Source: Bradyrhizobium septentrionale (GTDB lineage: Bacteria > Pseudomonadota > Alphaproteobacteria > Rhizobiales > Xanthobacteraceae). From it: a stretch of 64,000 nt of DNA. Below, piece by piece: positions 9,876-19,813 of this stretch. Under the pieces are notes generated by a model. The model was given only the letters and a program-made list of their open reading frames with translations. It ran no database searches and was not told the origin of the DNA. The stretch spans positions 67,214 to 131,213 of the forward strand of contig NZ_CP088287.1 in the NCBI RefSeq assembly GCF_011516645.4. The letters run 5' to 3'. The position numbers were made by a program, and so were the translations under genes. Each line of letters begins with the position of its first letter. Positions within the stretch are counted from its first letter, which is position 1.

Positions 9876-12837
9876 TCAAGCGGCAGGCGTAGTCGTCGCT
9901 AGCGTCTCCGGATGCCGATAAATCCCACCCCTGTTCAAGAGCGCCCAGGCAATTCGCGCTGTCTTGTTGGCCAGTGCGACCGCTGCCACCTTGTACGGAC
10001 GTCTGGCGAGCAGCGACTTCAACCATGGCGGCGCCCGATCAGCCTTCCGGGCAATTCGCAGGACGGATGTCGCCCCAAGAACGAGGAGGCTCCGAAGTTC
10101 GGGGTTTCCCATCTTCGAGATTCGCCCCATCCGCTCCTTGCCCCCACTCGAATGCTGTCGCGGCGTCAGTCCCAGCCAGGCAGCAAAGTGACGAGCGGAT
10201 TTGAAGCCGCCGGGATCTGGCACCAGCGCCTTGATGGTCGCCGCTGTAATGGCTCCAATGCCGGGGATGGTAGTCAGTCGGCGCATGTCCTTGTCGGTCC
10301 TTGCCGCAGCAACAATGGCTCGCTCGAGCTTGTCAATCTGGTCCGCCTGAGCCTCGATCTGATCGGCAACTGCCGTCAGCGCGAAGCGCGCTGCCGCAGG
10401 CAAGCGGATATCTGCTACATCCCGTACGATTGCAACCAACGCCTCGACCTTTGTCCGGCCGGCGGCGGCAATGATGCCCAACTCAGCCAGATGCGAGCGC
10501 AGGGCGTTGATCGTCTGCGTTTGCTGTTTCACCAGAAGTGCGCGACTCTTCAGGACCATCGTTCCGGCTTGTTGCTCGGCCGTTTTGATCGGAACGAAGC
10601 GCATGGTCTTGCGAGTCACGGCTTCGCTGATGGCCTCGGCATCCGCCGCATCCGTTTTTCCACGCTTCAGTAGAGTCGAGGAGAGGCGCGGTGATGCGCT
10701 TGTTGCGCGTTCCGTTTCCTCTCCCCGCTCATCAAACCGGACGTGCAGTTTTCCCGCATCCGGCTTTCCGACAGGTTTTGTCACAAGGCGCACGTCGGCG
10801 ACACTTTGCGCACGCGGTTCAGCACAAGTACGCCAGGGTTCCCATGGATCCGATCAGAGAACCGTCTGACGCCACGTCCTGGCGTCTTATGTCGTCTGCG
10901 CAGAAAGGCGAGCACGCGGTCGAAGACGTGTCGATCAACGGCCTGATGAGCCGTAGCAAGAGAGCCATAGCTGAAGTAAGCGGACCAGCCGCGCAGAAGG
11001 CGGTTCAGTCGTGCTTGTACTTCGGGCCAAGCGCCCTTGTTGCCCGGCGTCAGCAGTACGCTGACCTTCCTCTTGATCCGCAGCACGCTTTTCTTGGACG
11101 GAGCCGCGCCAAGATACCACCGTCCCCCATTGCGGAAGCGGCGGGGTCCGAGCGTGTACCCAAGGAAGTCAAAGCTTTCCAATCGGGCATTCTTCACCGA
11201 GGTTTTAGTCTCGTTGAGCGTCAACCCAAGCTTGGTCATCACCGCTTTCGTCCACGTCAATGCTTCCTCCGCGTGGCCGCGGCTGAGAATGACGAAGTCG
11301 TCGGCATAGGAGATAACCTGGGCATGGAATGCTTCACGCCGACCGCTGAGACGCCAATGCTTCAGGAACCGGTTCATGTAGATGACGGAGAGCAGCGGAC
11401 TGATGACACCGCCCTGTGGCGTGCCACGCTTGTTGCTCTTACCGCCGCTCATGCACCGTTTCCCGTCGCTATCCCGCTCCTCGACCGGTACTCGCAGCCA
11501 TAACTTAATCAGCCGCAGCACATTCCGGTCAACGATGCGTCGGGCCACCGATTTGAGGAGGTCCGAATGCGGGATCGTGTCGAAGTATTTCGACAGATCG
11601 GCGTCAACAACGTCCGTGTAGCCCCGGCACACAAGCCGGTGCACTTCCTTGACTGCATCGACCGCGTTACGACGCGGGCGATATCCATAAGCACCGTCCT
11701 CAAAATCCGCCTCGAAGATCGGTTCCAGCACGATCTTTGCGGCAGCTTGGACGACCCGGTCCCGGATTGTTGGGATACCGAGTGGACGTTCGCCGCCGCC
11801 GGGCTTCGGGATCATCACCCGCCGCACCGGATCGGGCCGGTAAGTCTTCGTGACGAGTTCATCGCGCAGGCCGGCCAACCATGCTTCGAGTCCCGACGCG
11901 TCGATTTGCTCGAAAGTTGTTCCGTCCACTCCTGGCGCACCCGCGTTGGCGCGGGCCAGCTTGTAGGCATGGCTCAGAATGTCCTCGCGGCAGATCTTGT
12001 CGTACAGCACATAGAAACGGAAGGCAGGCTCCGCCTTCGCCTTGCAATAAAGCTTTCTCTGAAGGCTCCTGATCTTATCGGGCGTTTGTAGGCTCATCGC
12101 CAATCGACCCATTCCCTCGCCATCTTCAAAAGCGCACCTGAAGTCAGGGTCCTTTCCTCCGCCGGAATTACCCGGTTTCATCAGTACTACGACCCTGTCC
12201 GACTCCCGTCCGGTCCATCGACTACTCGATGCTGAAGGCGCGACCTTCGACCAAGACGGGTCTCCCCCGATTACCCGCACTACCTTTCCGGCGTGCCGTG
12301 CCCATTACCCCGGTGAACCGGACAGGTGCATGCGTCGATTGCTTCCCTGTCAGCGCGGCCTTCCCCGCCATACGATCGGGTCGGCATTCACATCGTAACT
12401 TTCGAGGCGTGCTCAGGCTTCACTCACGTTACGGCCCGCTGGATTGCTCGGCCGCCAAAAGCGACCTTTGTCACGAGGCTTCGATCCGTCCGATTGCTCG
12501 TCCAAACCGCTCGTCAGCTACCAGATCAATCGACAATTCTCTGGGTGGATCCTTCCTCCACTGGTAATGCGCGCCGTCGGGGCGCACCAAACGGCTTGAC
12601 GTAAGCTGGTGGGATCAGCCGCACTTCATGGCCGAGAGTTGCAATCTCGCGTGCCCAATAGTGAGCGCTGCCACAGGCTTCTATTCCGACAAGGCAGGCC
12701 GGCTGCTTCGAGAAGAAATGCAGGACCTCGCTGCGCCGTAGTCTCCGGTTGAACACCGGCGAGCCATCGGCACCCGCGCCGTGAACTTGAAAAATGTGCT
12801 TCGCCAAATCCAACCCGATGGTGCTAACCTGCTTCAT
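9876..12837 (-). CDS. IS110-family transposase, gene split by a group II intron
   Basis: Exon 1 is 12837-12588 (MKQVSTIGLDLAKHIFQVHG to VKPF plus one base) and exon 2 is 10669-9876 (completing V, then KRGKTDAADAEA to TTTPAA). Joining them at these bases restores 1044 nt, a 347-aa transposase without a frameshift. Across the junction it matches copy 1, which has no intron (AAGCCGTTTG then TGAAGCGTGG). DEDD catalytic residues are intact: GLDLAKH, the VGIEACGS region and KTDAADAEA. Expression of the transposase would require intron splicing, since the unspliced message runs into intron sequence after PF. Confidence 0.9.
10670..12587 (-). mobile_element. group II intron 2 inserted in IS110 transposase gene
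   Basis: Precise ends come from comparison with the empty site in copy 1: the intron starts GTGCGCCCCGACGGCGCG at 12587 and ends ...CTCGACTCTAC at 10670, 1918 nt. Group II introns start GUGYG and end AY, and both hold. Domain V reads AGCCGGATGCGGG...CTGCACGTCCGGT at about 10730-10760 (minus strand), followed by a GC-rich domain VI. It encodes an RT at 10781-12112. The 5' and 3' segments are closely related to intron 1 but the RT proteins differ substantially. Confidence 0.9.
10781..12112 (-). CDS. ltrA: group II intron reverse transcriptase/maturase (intron 2)
   Basis: RT motifs are in order: ANAGAPGVDGTTFEQ, GGGERPLGIPTIRDRVVQ, DGAYGYRPRRNAVDAV, VVDADLSKYFDTI, NKRGTPQGGVISPLLS, VISYADDFVIL (catalytic YADD), LNETKTSVKNA and FDFLGYTLG. 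A maturase domain follows (VQARLNRLLRGWSAYFSYG), with a basic C terminus. The start is uncertain: MGRLAMSLQTPDK at 12112 has GAGG very close upstream, and the inner Met at 12097 is the alternative; the frame is open further upstream to 12280. The product would promote splicing from the IS110 transcript and intron mobility. It appears intact. Confidence 0.9.
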   Translation of the reverse strand: MGRLAMSLQTPDKIRSLQRKLYCKAKAEPAFRFYVLYDKICREDILSHAYKLARANAGAPGVDGTTFEQIDASGLEAWLAGLRDELVTKTYRPDPVRRVMIPKPGGGERPLGIPTIRDRVVQAAAKIVLEPIFEADFEDGAYGYRPRRNAVDAVKEVHRLVCRGYTDVVDADLSKYFDTIPHSDLLKSVARRIVDRNVLRLIKLWLRVPVEERDSDGKRCMSGGKSNKRGTPQGGVISPLLSVIYMNRFLKHWRLSGRREAFHAQVISYADDFVILSRGHAEEALTWTKAVMTKLGLTLNETKTSVKNARLESFDFLGYTLGPRRFRNGGRWYLGAAPSKKSVLRIKRKVSVLLTPGNKGAWPEVQARLNRLLRGWSAYFSYGSLATAHQAVDRHVFDRVLAFLRRRHKTPGRGVRRFSDRIHGNPGVLVLNRVRKVSPTCAL

Positions 12838-13029
12838 GGAACGGTCCCTCCTTGTGGCGTTCGAACAACGACCACGTTTTAGCACGATGATGCTGTCGGA
12901 GCGGGCCGTTCCACCACATCAATCAGGATGAGAGTGGCGCGTCAATCAAGATGAGACAAGGCAGCCGAGTGGGCGGATCATTGACGCTGGCCGCGGGTTT
13001 GGCAAGGCTTGATTGACGCTGCGCGACAA

Positions 13030-15572
<2,543 letters not shown>

Positions 15573-15590
15573 TCACCCTGATCGCCGCCG

Positions 15591-15796
15591 CGCAATACTG
15601 GCCGATCTTGGGGGTGATCACATGTCTCGGCCTTGCTTTTAAACATCTAATCCGGCCTCTGATCGAGCAAGTCAACCGGAGAAGGCCCGGGACCAAAAGC
15701 CGCCCATGAGTAAGGGCGCCTCAGTTGGCGGCCTCTTTATTATCATCGTCGTCGTATTCAAATGACAGCTGAGTTGGGTCAAGAACGAATAGCGTC
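15591..15796. other. intergenic stretch, no gene seen
   Basis: About 200 bp between the IS21 left end and the DUF768 gene. A GC-rich inverted repeat (GGGCGCC, then GGCGGCC) followed by CTTTATT near 15714-15746 could act as a weak terminator; nothing else is recognisable. Confidence 0.35.
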
Positions 15797-16042
15797 CTAC
15801 GTCAGCTTACGCCGTTCGCTCTCAGCCCTATTCGCCGCCTCGAGCTGCCCTGCGATGTAGTCGGAGATATCGCCGATCTCAGCCTCCAAGTCCGCTTCCG
15901 GTATACCTTGTTCCTTGGCAGCATCGATGAGGCGGCGGCTCAGCTCGGCCACATCCTGCGACGCGCCGACAGTCCGATACTGTTCGACAGCGTGAACGCT
16001 ATTCTCGATCCAGAAATCGATAAACTCGCGCGCCTTGCTCAT
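15797..16042 (-). CDS. DUF768-type small protein
   Basis: An 81-aa acidic helical protein, MSKAREFIDFWIENSVHAVE, followed by ELSRRLIDAAKEQGIPEADL and EIGDISDYIAGQLEAAN. This arrangement (FLDxW start, then a helix pair ending in an EAxxR segment) is that of the DUF768 family, common on rhizobial plasmids and symbiosis islands and of unknown function. The start at 16042 follows AGAGG a few bases upstream and overlaps the stop of a small upstream frame by 4 bp. Confidence 0.7.
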   Translation of the reverse strand: MSKAREFIDFWIENSVHAVEQYRTVGASQDVAELSRRLIDAAKEQGIPEADLEAEIGDISDYIAGQLEAANRAESERRKLT

Positions 16043-16251
16043 CGTGCATCCTCTCCGCCAACCTCAAGACCAGCGTTAGCGCCGGTGAGCAAACGCAGCA
16101 AGGCCACCTCGAAGCCGGAGACGCCTTTGGCGAAATTTATCACTTCGCCCCAGTCCAGTCGGCGCGGAGATATCGTACCAGTCCACAATCCGGGAAGGTC
16201 GGCAAGTTTCAGCCGGCTGTTGTGATGCTGACAGCCAACGCAGAAGACCAA
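16039..16251 (-). CDS. small hypothetical protein, doubtful
   Basis: A 70-aa frame (start MVFCVGCQHHNSRLKLADLP) whose stop overlaps the DUF768 start in an ATGA, the only argument for translation. It has a CxxC-like pair near the N terminus but no recognised domain. It may be the 3' tail of a longer decayed gene. Confidence 0.3.
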   Translation of the reverse strand: MVFCVGCQHHNSRLKLADLPGLWTGTISPRRLDWGEVINFAKGVSGFEVALLRLLTGANAGLEVGGEDAR

Positions 16252-16852
16252 GCACCCGTCTTGAAGCCATTTCGGTTCGACGACAGGGCCGGTCCAGTAA
16301 CGAAGGTGACGAGCGGGCTTGTGACGCCAAGGCAGCCGACTCCATCACGATCTCCAGGGCTCTGGTGAATGGGCACCGCGTGGCCTACCATGTCATGCCA
16401 ATTCGGAACGACGTGCACGGCGCCGACCGTGCCGCATTGCCGTGCACACAAGGCGCCCGCCGGCGAGCCATTCCGCAGGGCAGCTACCAGATGGCAAGAA
16501 GCGGCCGGACCATTTCGTGTAACGACGATGAGCCATCGCGGATGATCGCGCACGATACGGCGTGGAGTGAAGCCGCTAGGGGGCGCTCGGCAAGGTCCCC
16601 AGAGGCACCAGGCTTTGGTCGGAGGCGCGCCAGCCCGGTCGCAGTGCTGCCCGCGCTCCGCCCACTGGCACCGGTAGCCGGCGTTGCGAAGGAGACCTGC
16701 TCTCGCCATGCCCGACGCGCTCATTGCGGGAAAGGCCGAGTTCGCCAGCAGTGGCGTTATGTTCTCCTCCGGAACATGCCCAACGCTTCCGGGATTGTTC
16801 TGCCGCCTTGCTACTTCACCATGCTCCTGCGCGGCGTCAGACTCGTCAGCGA
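16252..16852. other. 600-bp region with no supportable intact gene
   Basis: Both strands have open frames but none reads like a conserved protein throughout. A minus-strand segment near 16600-16690 (NAGYRCQWAERGQHCDRAG) faintly resembles the cysteine knuckle of phage HNH endonucleases. With the terminase-like remnant just downstream it suggests an eroded prophage end. Confidence 0.35.
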
Positions 16853-16981
16853 CGACGCTTTGCGCCCGATGCGCGGTTTCCGGCCGAGGCGGAAGCGGCT
16901 CTATCGATTTTTCGCGATCTTCAGATCGTGGATGTGCCTGGGCGCCCGACCATCGACGAGTGTTGCCTGCCTTGGGTCTGA
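16853..16981 (+). pseudogene. phage terminase large subunit N-terminal remnant
   Basis: The plus-strand reading FPAEAEAALSIFRDLQIVDV, followed by PGRPTIDECCLPWV, resembles the N-terminal stretch of phage terminase large subunits found in rhizobial prophages (FPxEAxxALxIFxxLxIVDVxGxPTxxExxxPWV). The frame stops after PWV, just before the normal Walker A region, and nothing of the ATPase or nuclease follows. It is a remnant; the assignment is from memory of the family and tentative. Confidence 0.4.
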
Positions 16982-17047
16982 TGCGGGCTTCGTGAATGTC
17001 TTTGTGAGTGAGACCGATCTCGGTAACGCTCGCCCAGCGTGGAAGAA

Positions 17048-17230
17048 TTAGGCTTGCCAGCGCTCTTGATCTCTCCCCCGCTCCTGCGCGGCGTCGTATT
17101 CATCCGCTAGCCGCGCGCTTCGCCTGCGCCTCGATCTCAAGCGCATTTGCCTGCGCGCGATAGGCGGCGCCGCTGCCAACTGTCGGGCCACCTCCGGCGG
17201 GATCTCGATCGCTTTTCGGCTGATCGACAT
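17048..17230 (-). pseudogene. small phage-like gene broken by two frameshifts
   Basis: Piecing three frames together gives MSISRKAIEIPPEVARQLAA, then AYRAQANALEIEAQAKR, then RLADEYDAAQERG. Each piece continues the previous one in a different frame, implying two small indels. Similar short proteins occur in rhizobial prophages; no function is known to me. Confidence 0.35.
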
Positions 17231-17644
17231 GCCCGTAAAATAGGTATTTGGGGCCCGTCTGGCGAATCCAAACGAAGCGGCCCCAGCAACCCTTGGAGGC
17301 CCGGGGGCGATTGCTGGGGCCACATGGCCAGTCCCGCGTCAGTCGAGATTGGTTAGCTTGATCGCACACCAAATCCGAAGAAGAGACAATAGCGAACCAG
17401 AGTTCCGCGTCTCGACGCCGGGGAACAGTGGTAAAATTACCACCATGCCAGGGCGCAACGCCGCCCGCTTAAAATACACGCCGGCGACGTCGGCTCTAGC
17501 CACAGGATGTAAAGTGCAAAATCCTGACGAGCATTAAGACTGCGCAGGCGCAAACGTTTCGTACCCAAGAGGGGGTAGCCTGCTGGGTGCAGTGGACCCT
17601 TTGCTGAGGACCACCGGGTCCGGTTCTTAAGTGGAGCTGCTGCC
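17231..17644. other. 410-bp region with no gene seen
   Basis: No frame reads as a conserved protein. The part next to 17645 probably contains the lost right end of the decayed IS3 copy. Confidence 0.3.
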
Positions 17645-18640
17645 GTTCGTTCTTCCCAATACTTTACGCTACTCTTGCTTGCTGCTGTTGTGGCTGTGGG
17701 GATGTGGGCAACGCGCAGCGTTGTCCAAGCTTCTCGCTTGCGAGAAGCGTCATATCCACAGCCTCTTCGCCGAATGCCCCCCGGCCTGCCAGACCGCCAT
17801 CGGCGCGCGAATTTCCAGCGCCTGATGGGGTCGGGCGATTCCGGCTTTGGCCTCGTGGCCATCCGAATAACCCTTGAGATAGATGTCCTCGTATTCGAGC
17901 GAGCGCCACAGCCGCTCGATGAACACGTTGTCCATCCAGCGGCCGCGACCGTCCATCGAGATCCTGACGCCGGTGGCGGCCAGCGTTCCGGTGAAGGCCG
18001 CGCTGGTGAACTGGCTACCCTGGTCGGTATTGAAGATCTCAGGCCGGCCGAGGCGCGCCAAGGCCTCTTCGAGCGCAGACACGCAGAACGATGTGTCCAT
18101 CGTGTTCGAAAGGCGCCATCCCAGTACCGCACGGCTCGCCCAATCGATGATCGCCACCAGATATAGAAAGCCCTGGCCGGTCGATCACCATATGGCGCAG
18201 GAGATACGGGAAGATCTTGTGTCCCGGCGCCGGCTTTGTGGTTCTGGGCTTTGGTCCCAGCGCCGCGATGCCCATCTTGCGCATCAACCGCTGCACGCGC
18301 TTGATTGATGCGACGGCCTTCGGCATTGAGCATCGCCGTCATCCGCCGCGAGCCCAGGAACGGCCAGGCCGTGAACAGCTGGTCGATGCGTCGCATCAGC
18401 TCAAGGTCGTTGTCATTGGCCGGCCGCGGCGGCCTATATACGCTCGATCGCGCAACGCTCAGCAGTTGGCATTGCCGGCGGATCGATAGACTCTCATGAT
18501 CGCGCTGAAGCAATCCTCGGCGATCCGGCGCGCTCATCTTCCGGACCTCCTGGCTAAGAACTCTCGCTCGACCGTCAATTGTCCGATCTTCGCGTGGAGC
18601 TTCTCGACCTCCAGTTCGTGGGCCGCCTCGCCATCCCGAC
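17645..18640 (-). pseudogene. decayed IS3-family element (orfA tail plus frameshifted orfB)
   Basis: The minus strand begins with the last codons of an OrfA ([20 protein letters not shown]), then OrfB from 18537 (MSAPDRRGLLQRDHESLSIR). OrfB loses frame near 18300 and resumes from 18157 ([55 protein letters not shown]), with further damage near 17840. It is clearly related to the better preserved IS3 copy at 22624-23987. Not active. It directly abuts the 90-bp repeat at 18647. Confidence 0.85.
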
Positions 18641-18646
18641 CAGCGT

Positions 18647-18736
18647 GTGAATCGGCGTGGGGTCCGGACGCCGATCGGCGCCCCAAGTGCTTGATTGACT
18701 TCGCGCGTGCGGGGTCAATGTTCAGCGTCGATTCAC
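18647..18736 (+). repeat. 90-bp direct repeat, copy A
   Basis: Starts GTGAATC and ends GATTCAC, so its last 7 bp are the inverse of its first 7. Matches 27020-27109 with 5 mismatches in 90 bp, same orientation. The two copies bracket the SWIM/SNF2/RecD2 segment. It may be a MITE-like unit or the solo end of an IS21-type element (the minus strand contains CTGAACATTGACCCC, which resembles IS21 end repeats). Confidence 0.85.
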
Positions 18737-18892
18737 ACCCACAAGTCGGACTGCGCGACGCGCAGCGACGGATCGTTAATGCCGCTGCCGCGCACTCTGT
18801 GGCGCCTCCCCCTTCAGGCCGCAGCCATGCGCTCCCTACCGCGGTAGCGGTTTAGTGCAACATTCATTCTGGCAACCTCGGCCCGACATAGT
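18737..18892. other. downstream flank of the SWIM gene
   Basis: Between direct repeat A and the SWIM stop. A minus-strand frame ending AEVARMNVALNRYRGRERM is open here but overlaps the SWIM 3' end in another frame. It could be a displaced tail of a gene; no function is assigned. Confidence 0.3.
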
Positions 18893-19813
18893 TCAACAGC
18901 GATCGGGACATCCCCGAGTGCGCCGTTTCCTGGCACTTGCTCGGGTTGTCTTTTTCGTTCCCGAACTGACCCGAGTCGCACGATGTAAGGCGACATCTGT
19001 CTTCGCTGCTCGTTTGGTCTTTCTGGCAGATATCTTGCCTTTTTGCGCCTTGGACTGTTGGGGTCTCTTTGCGACTGTTAAGGCAGGATTTGGGGTATGC
19101 GGAGTTTCGGCCATCTCCAGCCCGAATAGAGCGGCGACATCGCCTTCATCAAGCACCTTCGCCGCGCCTGACGCCGTTGTTAGCGGAGAATCCTGTCCAG
19201 CGCTGGCGAGCATTTCAGTTTCATCCACATCACGCAGCACAAAAAGAAGCTGAGGCTTTTCATCTAGCCGGGCGCCGACACCATACAGTGCTGCCGCAAC
19301 GTGCTTGCACATGTCCGCCCAATCTGGACAGCTGCAGGACAGCTTGATTTCCGTCGGCGACGGAAACAGGCCGTCACCCTCTCGACAGACCCGGTCCATC
19401 ACGCCTTTCGCCAAGCGGCCCTGCAGGAGCTCAACTAGCGAATCGACGGTCCCGGCGCAGTCCCGACAGATGGATTTCCAGCGTGCCCGCGTAACCGGTG
19501 CAATGACAATTTTGATTTGGTAGAGCTCAGACCCGGCGACCATTGCCGATATCTCGCCCTTGGCAATTTGCAGGTCGATAACGGAGCCGTTTCGGACATA
19601 GGTCCGGCCGCGCGGCAAGCGGTTCTCATAGTCGCTGTATCGTTCAAGGTTGACGCACCAAGATCTGCCCCAGAAGCTCTTGGTAATTGTGCGGCCCTCG
19701 ATCCTCACGGGCGCAACGGATCGTCCCTGCTTCTTGAGCTTGGCCAACTTGCGTTCTGCCTGTCGCCGCTTCTCAGCTACCGGCACGTAAGCATGCCACC
19801 CGTAGTAGCTCAT
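18893..19813 (-). CDS. SWIM zinc-finger protein, partner of SNF2 helicase
   Basis: A 306-aa protein beginning MSYYGWHAYVPVAEKRRQAE. Conserved blocks include FWGRSWCVNLERYSDYENRL and GRTYVRNGSVIDLQIAKGEI, then the SWIM motif CSCPDWADMCKH (CxCx6CxH, residues about 159-171) with KHVAAALYGVGARLDEKPQL after it. The last about 70 residues are lysine/arginine-rich and look disordered. In bacteria this protein type is regularly encoded next to a SNF2-type ATPase, and its start overlaps the SNF2 stop by 4 bp here (19810-19813). SWIM domains chelate zinc and are thought to bind DNA or proteins. Biological role unknown; DNA repair, transcription or defence are all possible. Confidence 0.85.
   Translation of the reverse strand: MSYYGWHAYVPVAEKRRQAERKLAKLKKQGRSVAPVRIEGRTITKSFWGRSWCVNLERYSDYENRLPRGRTYVRNGSVIDLQIAKGEISAMVAGSELYQIKIVIAPVTRARWKSICRDCAGTVDSLVELLQGRLAKGVMDRVCREGDGLFPSPTEIKLSCSCPDWADMCKHVAAALYGVGARLDEKPQLLFVLRDVDETEMLASAGQDSPLTTASGAAKVLDEGDVAALFGLEMAETPHTPNPALTVAKRPQQSKAQKGKISARKTKRAAKTDVALHRATRVSSGTKKTTRASARKRRTRGCPDRC

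Larger units (their letters stand above)
9587..12916 (-). mobile_element. IS110/IS1111-type element copy 2, carrying a group II intron
   Basis: The lower end at 9587 is set by the end of identity with copy 1 (4507). The upper end lies at about 12916, just outside a subterminal inverted repeat (GAGCGGGCCGTTCCA at 12900-12914) and immediately before IS21-type end sequence. Without the 1918-bp intron the element would be about 1.4 kb, normal for IS1111 elements. It has inserted between an IS21 left-end fragment and the right end of a complete IS21 element. Confidence 0.8.

Noticed and set aside
16209..16724. 171-aa minus-strand ORF as a real gene
   Set aside because: Its composition (Cys, Trp, Pro scattered) looks like a chance frame in GC-rich DNA; only a faint HNH-like cysteine cluster is visible.
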